Below, piece by piece: positions 1-7,637 of a DNA stretch of 35,978 nucleotides (position 1 is its first letter; each line of letters opens with the position of its first letter). The notes under the pieces are model-generated. The model did no database searches and was not told where the DNA came from. It was given only the letters and a program-made list of their open reading frames with translations. Made by a program: the position numbers and the translations under genes. This DNA comes from a bacterium (candidate division B38) B3_B38 (GTDB taxonomy: Bacteria > Acidobacteriota > B3-B38 > Guanabaribacteriales > B3-B38), in NCBI GenBank assembly GCA_005223145.1, contig NJBL01000019.1, positions 1-35,978 on the forward strand. The letters are read 5' to 3'.

Positions 1-68
1 CTTGCATGTGATCCAATGTGGCAAGCCGCCTTTTTTTGGTCTTCAAGCAATCCTTCATCCCATTGCAT
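1..68 (-). CDS. N-terminus of probable UvrD/PcrA-like helicase (partial, runs off left edge)
   Basis: Minus strand ATG at 68..66 reads MQWDEGLLEDQKKAACHIGSHA, resembling the Q-motif region of UvrD helicases; AGAGGTGAT ribosome-binding site just upstream; open to window edge. Confidence 0.5.
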   Translation of the reverse strand, partial: MQWDEGLLEDQKKAACHIGSHA

Positions 69-182
69 TAAATTTATCACCTCTTAGATAAATTTGGTAA
101 AGTCAATATCTAAAATAATTCAACGAATTCTTCTACGCCTCCAAATTGGGATTTTATAGGAGGGTATTTATTAACTTCTCTC

Positions 183-259
<77 letters not shown>

Positions 260-358
260 ACACAGATTACAACCTTAATTTTTATCACAAATTAGGGGAA
301 TTTTCAACCGAAATCGCCCCTTTGCTTGCAGCTTGACTGTTCCTCGCCCCTCAGCCTT

Positions 359-949
359 TTACTTCCCGCTCCTGAGGAACTCCTTTATCTTCTGCAGGGC
401 TACACCCCGATGGCTCACCCGAGTCTTCTCCGTGGTGGTCAGTTCGGCGAAGCTCTTGTCCAGCGGGGGGTAGTAGAACAGGGCGTCGTATCCGAACCCC
501 CCTTCCCCCTTCAGTTCAGTGAGGATAATGCCCCGGCACCTTCCCTCCGCCACCTTGATTATCTTGCCTGCATCGGCTATCGTCATAACGCAGATGAAGG
601 CTGCCCCCCTCTCCTCCCAGGGTACGTCCTCCATCAGTTTCAGCAGCTTCTGATTCCTCTGCTGGCTAGTGCTCCCGAAGCGGGCGGAGAATACCCCCGG
701 TTTCCCTTTCAGATAGTCGACCTCCAGCCCGGAGTCCTCCGCCAGGGTGACCATCTGGTAATGCCGGTGATAAAACAGAGCTTTCCCGGTGGCGTTCCCC
801 CAATAGCCCTCCCCCCCTTCAAAAAACGGGGGAGCATCACCAAGCTCAAGGAGGCTCACCAGCTCAAGCTCCTCTCCTTGGAGGCCCTTTTTGAGTTCCT
901 TTATTTTTCCGGCGTTGCGGGTAGCCAGCAAAATCTTTCTCATTGACAT
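359..949 (-). CDS. rdgB: XTP/dITP diphosphatase (RdgB/HAM1 family)
   Basis: MRKILLATRNAGKIKEL, TLAEDSGLEVD, GFGYDALFYYP, SHRGVALQKI motifs. Confidence 0.95.
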   Translation of the reverse strand: MSMRKILLATRNAGKIKELKKGLQGEELELVSLLELGDAPPFFEGGEGYWGNATGKALFYHRHYQMVTLAEDSGLEVDYLKGKPGVFSARFGSTSQQRNQKLLKLMEDVPWEERGAAFICVMTIADAGKIIKVAEGRCRGIILTELKGEGGFGYDALFYYPPLDKSFAELTTTEKTRVSHRGVALQKIKEFLRSGK

Positions 950-1022
950 CCACTTCAGTGAAAGGTTCGGGGGTTTGATAGCATCCGCTCCTCAGGAGGG
1001 ATAATCTCGGGAAGAGGTGGGG

Positions 1023-1751
1023 CTATCTTCCCAGGATGGGACCGAGCACCTCCTTTTGGGCAGCCACCAGCTCCTTGATCCCCCCGCGGGCTAAGGTTAT
1101 CATCTGCCTCAACTGGGTGAGGGTGAACAGCCCTGCTTCTGATGTCCCCTGGATTTCTACCAGTTTACCTCTGCCGGTCTGCGCCACATTCATATCGACC
1201 TCAGCAGCGGAGTCCTCCTGGTAAGTGAGGTCAAGGAGCATATTCCCGCCCACAATCCCCACGCTCACTGCCGCCACATAGTCCTTGACCGGTATGGAGG
1301 GGATGAGCCCTTCGTCGTAAAGCTTGTGCAGGGCTAGGACCAGAGCCACAAACCCGCCGGTCACCGAGGCAGTGCGTGTTCCCCCATCCGCCTGGATGAC
1401 ATCGCAGTCTATCCACAGGGTGATGGTTCCCAGCTTTTTGAGGTCGACCACCGCCCTCAACGAGCGCCCGATAATCCGTTGAATCTCCTGCGTTCTCCCC
1501 GAAGTTCGACCCCGGGTAGCCTCGCGAACCATCCTCACCCCGGTGGAGCGGGGCAGCATTCCATATTCTGCGGTAATCCAACCCTGTCCGCTGTTTTTCA
1601 GAAAAGCAGGGACACCCGCTTCCACGCTTGCCCCGCAGATGATGCGTGTATCCCCCAGCTCGATGAGCGCTGACCCTTCGGCATGCTTTAGATAGTGGGG
1701 GACAATGTTTACCGGACGAAGTTCGTCAGGCTTTCGTCCATCCCCTCGCAT
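1023..1751 (-). CDS. rph: Ribonuclease PH
   Basis: [72 protein letters not shown]. Confidence 0.97.
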   Translation of the reverse strand: MRGDGRKPDELRPVNIVPHYLKHAEGSALIELGDTRIICGASVEAGVPAFLKNSGQGWITAEYGMLPRSTGVRMVREATRGRTSGRTQEIQRIIGRSLRAVVDLKKLGTITLWIDCDVIQADGGTRTASVTGGFVALVLALHKLYDEGLIPSIPVKDYVAAVSVGIVGGNMLLDLTYQEDSAAEVDMNVAQTGRGKLVEIQGTSEAGLFTLTQLRQMITLARGGIKELVAAQKEVLGPILGR

Positions 1752-1866
1752 ATGACCGTCCTTTCCAAGAAGATATTTGCCTCCGGCGGTTAACTATAAA
1801 CCGAAGTATAACCGCATACCCAAAGATTATAATTCAACCGGGGGACAAGTGCAATAAGGAACTCCC

Positions 1867-2460
1867 TCATCTTTGAGCGATGAGAGAGAGGTCTTTGTTC
1901 AGGGGCTTCCGGAGGTCGAGGTGCCCGGCTAAGGTCTCAATCTCTTTCCCTTCGACCAGAATCTGCACCTTCTGAATGGAGGGGAAGTTTATGGTCAGGG
2001 TATCGACAATAGAGTAGATGGTCAGCATCTCCCCGGTGGTTCCTCCCCAGTGGTCGCTGATGAATTGGCGGGAGAAGTCGACATAGGCTATCCCCTGGCG
2101 CGTCAAAAACAGCTCTCTCAAGATGGTAGAAGGGGGAATGGTTGCCAGTAGGTAGCTTTTGGAGGGTCCTTTTATCAGCTCCACCACTACCTGTTTAGCC
2201 TGATCGGTTATGGAGGTGGTGTAGTAGATGCGCCTCTCTTCGTCGGCCAGCCAGTTTCCTTCGCTCGACTGGAAGAAGAGATAGACGGTCATCAGGTTAG
2301 CCTCCCTGTCGATGTAAGGGGTGGGGAGCTCTGCTGAGGGGGCCGGGGAAACTTTGGGCTGGGGAGGGGATTCTTTTTCAGGATAAAAGACAAAGTAGAT
2401 AAAGAGCCCTCCGGCGATGACCAGGAAGACAATCAGGAGGATTATATATTTGCCCTTCAT
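1867..2460 (-). CDS. GerMN domain-containing membrane-anchored protein
   Basis: N-terminal TM, then VYLFFQSSEGNWLADEERRI ... YVDFSRQF typical of GerMN; located between amidase and rph. Confidence 0.8.
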   Translation of the reverse strand: MKGKYIILLIVFLVIAGGLFIYFVFYPEKESPPQPKVSPAPSAELPTPYIDREANLMTVYLFFQSSEGNWLADEERRIYYTTSITDQAKQVVVELIKGPSKSYLLATIPPSTILRELFLTRQGIAYVDFSRQFISDHWGGTTGEMLTIYSIVDTLTINFPSIQKVQILVEGKEIETLAGHLDLRKPLNKDLSLIAQR

Positions 2461-2476
2461 ATTTCTGGCTCAAAGG

Positions 2477-3742
2477 TTAATACTGGAGGGGGTAGTTCCC
2501 CGTCTTTCTTTCATAAAGCTGGATGAAGTTGCTTATGCTCCGGAACAGGGAGTAAGCTATCTTCTGCCGGTAAGATTCGGTTCGGAGCTCCCTCTCTTCG
2601 GAGGAGTTGGAGATGAAGCCGACTTCAATCAGTACTGCGGGCATAGCCGCCCCCATCAACACGGCAAAGGGGGCTTGCTTTATGCCACGGTTCTCAATAT
2701 TGAGCCGAAGGTTCAGCTCCTGCTGGATAATTTCTGCCAGTTGACTGCTCTCGTTCAGGTACTCTGCCTGCGCCATATCCCACAGGGTGAGCTGCAGGTC
2801 GCTGGCCAGAGTGGGGTCGCCAAGAACGATGGGGAAGTTCTCACGGGCTGCCAGCTGGCTCGATTCGTCATCGGTAGGCTCATAGCTCATAAAGAAGGTC
2901 TCCGCCCCCTTAACCCCCCTCTTCCTGGAAGCGTTAGTATGGATGCTGATGAAAAGGTCTCCTTTCACATTGTTGGCTTTGGCAGTTCGCTGCTCCAGGG
3001 GGAGGTTCTCGTCGGTCTCTCTGGTCAGTACCACATTCACATCAAGGTTGCTGGTCAAAAGCTGACGGAGCATTCGGGTAATATCCAGAACCACTTCTTT
3101 CTCCAGCAACCCCGTGCGACCTTTGGCCCCCACATCGTCTCCTCCGTGTCCGGGGTCGAGGACCACCGTCTGTATAGCGGGAGAGGGGTTAGGTATGGGA
3201 GGTGTTCGCTCCTGCTCGGCTGTTGAGGGATTAATTCGCTCGATGGTGGGATTGGTGGTAGGGAGCTGGCGATACAGGTCGATCACAATACGATTCGGCT
3301 TCTCCAGGTGAAAGGTATTATACGCTTTGAAATAGGACCCCAGGCTGATTACCAGCGTGCTGTTGGATGAGCCGACATAAAAGGTCAACTGGTTAACAAC
3401 CCCGTCGTCGAGAGTCTTTTTCTTCCATGGAGGGGAGACCCTCAGAGGGAAATAAACTACCAGTTGCCCGGCGTCTTCAAATATGCTGCAGGGGAGATAC
3501 TCCCCGCTTTCAACGACCAATCGGGTATATCCCTTATGGGAGAAAGCTCTGAAGTCTATCTTCTCCTCATTCTGATAGAGAAGAACCTCTCTGGGGTTAC
3601 CTACCGAGGATAAAAGGGGTGGGATTAAGGGATGCGAGGCACCATGGCTGGAATAAAGTATGCACAGAAAAAGGTATAATAAAAAAAGGGAGCCTGCCCT
3701 CAATAACCAGGCTCCGCTACGACCTTTCAATATCCTCTCCAA
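2477..3742 (-). CDS. N-acetylmuramoyl-L-alanine amidase (AMIN + Amidase_3)
   Basis: VVLDPGHGGDDVGAKG...EKEVVLDI, FISIHTNAS, AVLIEVGFISNSSEE catalytic motifs; N-terminal signal segment and AMIN-like region. Track start is TTG. Confidence 0.92.
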   Translation of the reverse strand: MERILKGRSGAWLLRAGSLFLLYLFLCILYSSHGASHPLIPPLLSSVGNPREVLLYQNEEKIDFRAFSHKGYTRLVVESGEYLPCSIFEDAGQLVVYFPLRVSPPWKKKTLDDGVVNQLTFYVGSSNSTLVISLGSYFKAYNTFHLEKPNRIVIDLYRQLPTTNPTIERINPSTAEQERTPPIPNPSPAIQTVVLDPGHGGDDVGAKGRTGLLEKEVVLDITRMLRQLLTSNLDVNVVLTRETDENLPLEQRTAKANNVKGDLFISIHTNASRKRGVKGAETFFMSYEPTDDESSQLAARENFPIVLGDPTLASDLQLTLWDMAQAEYLNESSQLAEIIQQELNLRLNIENRGIKQAPFAVLMGAAMPAVLIEVGFISNSSEERELRTESYRQKIAYSLFRSISNFIQLYERKTGNYPLQY

Positions 3743-3743
3743 C

Positions 3744-4095
3744 TGGTGGAGGCGGCGGGAATCGAACCCGCGTCCGGGAATATTCAGTCAAGAGCTTCTA
3801 CATATTTAGCCTGTCTTTTATTTTCACACCCCTTAGCTCCGGCAGGCAGGATTTAAAGGATGTTAGCCTATGTTAATATTTCATCCGGCGACCATAGACT
3901 CATCGCCGAACTATCCTGCTTTACGGCGCTCACTCCCACCCCCGCAGGAAGGGGATGGGGGAACGTAGCTGCCTTTTACGCAGCTAATGCTAACTGAGTG
4001 TCAGCAGTTGTCTTAGTCCACTTGTTTAACGAGCTAGTGGAACTCGATATGCCGCTCCTGCCTTCAACTATCCCCGTCGAATCCTGTACGCCCCC
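3744..4095 (-). ncRNA. ssrA: tmRNA (transfer-messenger RNA)
   Basis: Minus strand 5' GGGGGCG-TACAGGATTCGACGGGGAT and 3' CGGACGCGGGTTCGATTCCCGCCGCCTCCACCA; GGGGGCG/CGCCTCC acceptor stem; tag ORF ending ...DTQLALAA*. Confidence 0.95.
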
Positions 4096-4110
4096 ACATT
4101 GCTCATTTAT

Positions 4111-4139
4111 AATATAGCATAGCCCTCTCTCTTTGTCAA
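4111..4139 (-). promoter_or_regulatory. sigma70-type promoter of ssrA
   Basis: Minus strand TTGACA (4139..4134), 17-bp spacer, TATATT (4116..4111), just upstream of the tmRNA 5' end. Confidence 0.75.
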
Positions 4140-4175
4140 GCTAAAAAGCTATATACAGAAGCAACCATAAACTTG

Positions 4176-4204
4176 TTGACATTAAAGGTATTTTGTATCA
4201 TAAT
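4176..4204 (+). promoter_or_regulatory. sigma70-type promoter, divergent from ssrA
   Basis: TTGACA (4176..4181), 17-bp spacer, CATAAT (4199..4204). Confidence 0.65.
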
Positions 4205-4297
4205 TTGAAAGAGTTACATCATTTTTCAAGGTGGTCAGTTATGACAAGCATTTATTTAAGCTTTGGCGAAAGATAATATATCGAAGGGAGGCGAGGA

Positions 4298-5350
4298 ATG
4301 GAAAATCAGAACCTTGAGAAAACCCCTTCGGAGGCGAGGGAGGAATGGGAACAGAAGCTCGATTCCTTTCGCCAGGAATTATCCTCCCTCAAAAGCAGTA
4401 TCAGTGAGGGCTGGGAGAAGCTGGAAAATGAGCTGCGCAAACTGATAGAGGAGGTCCCTCGGCTCAAGCCAACACCTGCGGGGGTCTCCTGGGAGGAGCT
4501 GGAGAAGGTGATCGAGGAGATAGACAGAGGGAGTAAGCAATCGGAGATTCTGAATAGCCTCCTCCTGGGAGTGGGCAAATACTGCCAGCGGGTAGCCCTC
4601 TTTGTCATTTCCGGGCAGGAGGTCGTCGGCTGGTTAGCCAAAGGCTTCAGTGCTGAAGGCGTTCCCACAGGCAGAGCCAAGGTTACCCTTCCCCTGACCC
4701 AGAATAACATTTTAAACGAGGTCAATACCAGGCAATCCACCGTTATAGCCAAACCCGAAGACCAGCCGGAGAATGATCAGTTTCTGCAGAGATTAGGGGA
4801 AGCTCTCCCCAAGCAGATATTGGCTACTCCCCTGTTTGTAAGGGGAAAGGTTGCTGCCATAATCTATGCTGACCAGGGGGATTCCTTGGAAGAGATTACC
4901 ATGGTCCCCCTGGTAGAGATTATTAGTAAGGTCGCTGGCATGGCTATTGAGCTCCTCCCTCTCAGGCGGAAATTAGCCGAGGCTCCCCCGCCGCCCAAAC
5001 CACCTGAGGAAGCTAAAGAGGAAGTAGAGGAGGAAGAAAAGGAAGAGGTGGAAGTTGCTCCCTCCCCCGAGGCAATAACCGAAGAGGACCGGAAAATCCA
5101 TGAAGAAGCCCAAAGGTTTGCCCGGCTGCTGGTTTCAGAGATAAGACTCTACAATGAGGTTGAGGTCACTCTGGGGAGGAAGAACCAGGACATCTATCAG
5201 AGGCTAAAAGACGACATCGAGCGGAGCCGCGACGCCTACAATAAAAGATTCCCCACCCTGGCTTCTACGACCGACTACTTCCACGAGCAGCTGGTAAAAA
5301 TCTTAGCCGAGGGGGACGAGTCGGCTCTGGGGATACAGGAACAGGATTGA
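4298..5350 (+). CDS. GAF-like domain protein with N-terminal coiled coil and acidic linker
   Basis: GGGAGGCGAGGAATGG start; QRVALFVISGQEVVGWLAKGF...ATPLFVRGKVAAIIYAD resembles a GAF fold; Glu-rich EEAKEEVEEEEKEEVEV linker. Confidence 0.75.
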   Translation: MENQNLEKTPSEAREEWEQKLDSFRQELSSLKSSISEGWEKLENELRKLIEEVPRLKPTPAGVSWEELEKVIEEIDRGSKQSEILNSLLLGVGKYCQRVALFVISGQEVVGWLAKGFSAEGVPTGRAKVTLPLTQNNILNEVNTRQSTVIAKPEDQPENDQFLQRLGEALPKQILATPLFVRGKVAAIIYADQGDSLEEITMVPLVEIISKVAGMAIELLPLRRKLAEAPPPPKPPEEAKEEVEEEEKEEVEVAPSPEAITEEDRKIHEEAQRFARLLVSEIRLYNEVEVTLGRKNQDIYQRLKDDIERSRDAYNKRFPTLASTTDYFHEQLVKILAEGDESALGIQEQD

Positions 5351-5379
5351 CCTTCTTCCCTATGAGAGAAGGTCCCCCA

Positions 5380-5634
5380 ATGAAAGGGATAATAAGAGGG
5401 GTGGGGGTATTTCTTCTTATCGCTTCTATCATCGCCCTGCTTTTGCTCTACTATTGCCTGAGCAGGATTAAAAGAGGAGAAGAGCAAGAAAGAGTTCCCC
5501 TTCTGGGCAATGGAAGAAATAAACTATGGGAAATCCCTTCTCAATGGGCAGGCAATCATATAGGGTCTATTTCAGATAATTCCCCAGGGAAATTAAGCTT
5601 TTACGGACTGCCTTTTCATTGTGAGCCTCAATAG
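5380..5634 (+). CDS. small single-TM hypothetical protein
   Basis: MKGIIRGVGVFLLIASIIALLLLYYCLSRIKRGEE..; co-directional with upstream gene but overlaps the convergent CDS at 5567. Confidence 0.35.
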   Translation: MKGIIRGVGVFLLIASIIALLLLYYCLSRIKRGEEQERVPLLGNGRNKLWEIPSQWAGNHIGSISDNSPGKLSFYGLPFHCEPQ

Positions 5635-6361
5635 TTAGCAAAGGGGACGATTCAGACCTCCGCAGCAGCCCAAAAAGCTCACCAAAGGGGAAATTTCCCT
5701 CCCCCAGGGCGAGATGTTCATCCAGCTTTCCATGGTTATCGTGGAGGTGCACCTCCATTAAGAAAGGGCGGAACATCTCTATCCATCGTGACAGCGGGCG
5801 CTTGGCGAAAACATTGTAGTGTCCGGTGTCAAAACAAAGCCCGAATCTGGGCGAGCCGATGCTGGAGACCAGTTGCAGGAGGTTATCGGGCGCGAACTCA
5901 AAGACATTCTCCAATGCCAGCGGTACCCCAACTCCCTCGCTGGACTTTAGTATCTGCTTCCAGGTGTCTAAGCTGTTGGTGAACCACTGCTCGACAATCC
6001 CCTGAAAGCGCCACGGGTCAAAGCCCGGATGAAAGACGACCAGCTCGGGTTTTAGCCTATCTGCAAGCTCAATAGTCTGGATAAATCGGTGGAAGGTCAC
6101 CTCTCTTATCTTAGAGTCGGCGCTCCCGGGGGAGAGGTTCTGGTAAGGACCATGGATGGTGCATTTGAGCCTCCCCTCCCTTAGCACGGAGACCACTGTG
6201 TCAAGTTCTTCTTGCCGCAATTGGTCCAGGTTATCTCCGTCAAAAAAGATTTCAAGGTTGACCCGCTCCTTCTTCACCTGGGGGAGATACCTGGAGAACT
6301 CTGAATAGGGGATATGGACAAAAACCTCTCCCGCCATCGGATTTCTATCTACATCTTCCAT
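5567..6361 (-). CDS. sugar phosphate isomerase/epimerase-like (AP endonuclease family 2 TIM barrel)
   Basis: KCTIHGPYQNLSPGS, VVFHPGF, ALENVFEF, LCFDTGHYNVF, EVHLHDNHGKLDEHLALGEG motifs. Confidence 0.85.
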   Translation of the reverse strand: MEDVDRNPMAGEVFVHIPYSEFSRYLPQVKKERVNLEIFFDGDNLDQLRQEELDTVVSVLREGRLKCTIHGPYQNLSPGSADSKIREVTFHRFIQTIELADRLKPELVVFHPGFDPWRFQGIVEQWFTNSLDTWKQILKSSEGVGVPLALENVFEFAPDNLLQLVSSIGSPRFGLCFDTGHYNVFAKRPLSRWIEMFRPFLMEVHLHDNHGKLDEHLALGEGNFPFGELFGLLRRSESSPLLTIEAHNEKAVRKSLISLGNYLK

Positions 6362-6416
6362 ACACTTTTATTATATCCACCAGCTCACCTCCTGTACAGG
6401 GTAAGGTTACCACCGT

Positions 6417-6445
6417 TTGACTGACACATCAAACTGTGGTAAAAT
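6417..6445 (+). promoter_or_regulatory. sigma70-type promoter upstream of TonB-like gene
   Basis: TTGACT, 17-bp spacer, TAAAAT; about 29 bp before the ATG at 6474. Confidence 0.6.
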
Positions 6446-6473
6446 TACAATAAATTATTGAGAAAGGATAAAA

Positions 6474-7637
6474 ATGCCCGAGGATAAGAAACCATCCAGC
6501 ATGCCCGATATACCCGTTGACAGATACCGCCCTACCGGTCAGCTCCCCCCTGAGGAGAGGGAGAAGAAGTCCCCTTACAGACCCCTGCTCATAGGGTTGG
6601 TGGTCATCTTCTGCATCACCATTGTCCTGGTCTTCTTGCAGCCTTTCTCATGGAAAGACCTTGGGCAAGGTATCCGCCACCTACCGGGAAGGATTGCTGC
6701 TCTGTTTACCTCGACCGAGGAAGAAGGCGCCCTTTCTCCCTCAGACCAACCTCAAGTGGAAGTCTCCGACATTAAAGCTGAACAATCTACCGAAGAGTCA
6801 AAAGAAGAAACCCCAGTTTTACCACAGATGACGGACGAGGAGAGGTATCGGCTCCAGATAGAAGAGCTTCAGGAGGAGCTGGTGGGTCTGCGGGATGAGA
6901 GGGAGAAACTCCAGCAGGAGCTCAAAAACAAAGAGAGGGAGCTGAACAGGGTGGACAGAGAGCTGAAAGAGGAGCAGAGAAAAAGGGGTGAGGCAGAAAA
7001 GAAAACCGCCCGAATAGAGGCGGAGTTTCAGACGGTCACCTCCTCCTACGAGGCGAAGATGGAAGCGCTGGAAGAGCAAGCCCGGAAAGACAAAGAGACT
7101 TACGAAGAAAAAATAACTGAGCTGCGGAACAGGCTGGATGAAGTGGAGAAGGAGATGGCCGAAACCCTCAGGCTCTACGATTCCCGCTCTCAAAAGGAGG
7201 CAGATGCGGTTGCCGACATTCTGAGGCAAGCGCAGGAGAACAGGCGAAGAAGGGAGAAGGCGGAAGCCGACCTCTCGGCTGCTCAAAGGGAGATAACCCG
7301 GTTAAAAGAGCAACTGGTAGAGGCACAGCGGGTCCGCGAGGGTGACCTCGTCCCCCTCGATGAGGAGGTCATCAAACCGGAGGTCATAGAATCCACCTCG
7401 CCCCGCTACCCACTTCAGGCTCGTCGTCGGGGAATTCAAGGGGTGGTGAGGATCAATGCCCTCATCTCAGAGAACGGCGATGTCCTTCGGGCAACAGTGG
7501 TCAATCCCTCCCCTGAGACCGAGATGCTGGAGGAAGCCGCCCTGGAGGCGGTGAAGCAGTGGAAGTTCGCCCCCGCCATCAAGGACGGGCAGAAGGTCAA
7601 GGTGTGGATGGTTATCCCGGTGAGATTTAAATCTTAG
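6474..7637 (+). CDS. TonB C-terminal domain protein with long coiled-coil periplasmic region
   Basis: N-terminal TM (PLLIGLVVIFCITIVLVFL), heptad-like Glu/Lys/Arg-rich stretch, C-terminal SPRYPLQARRRGIQGVVRINALISENGDVL...AALEAVKQWKFAPA. Confidence 0.85.
   Translation: MPEDKKPSSMPDIPVDRYRPTGQLPPEEREKKSPYRPLLIGLVVIFCITIVLVFLQPFSWKDLGQGIRHLPGRIAALFTSTEEEGALSPSDQPQVEVSDIKAEQSTEESKEETPVLPQMTDEERYRLQIEELQEELVGLRDEREKLQQELKNKERELNRVDRELKEEQRKRGEAEKKTARIEAEFQTVTSSYEAKMEALEEQARKDKETYEEKITELRNRLDEVEKEMAETLRLYDSRSQKEADAVADILRQAQENRRRREKAEADLSAAQREITRLKEQLVEAQRVREGDLVPLDEEVIKPEVIESTSPRYPLQARRRGIQGVVRINALISENGDVLRATVVNPSPETEMLEEAALEAVKQWKFAPAIKDGQKVKVWMVIPVRFKS

Noticed and set aside
326-946. 206-aa plus-strand ORF
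   Set aside because: Antisense to rdgB.
2417-3226. 269-aa plus-strand ORF
   Set aside because: Antisense to the amidase and GerMN genes; no recognisable domain.
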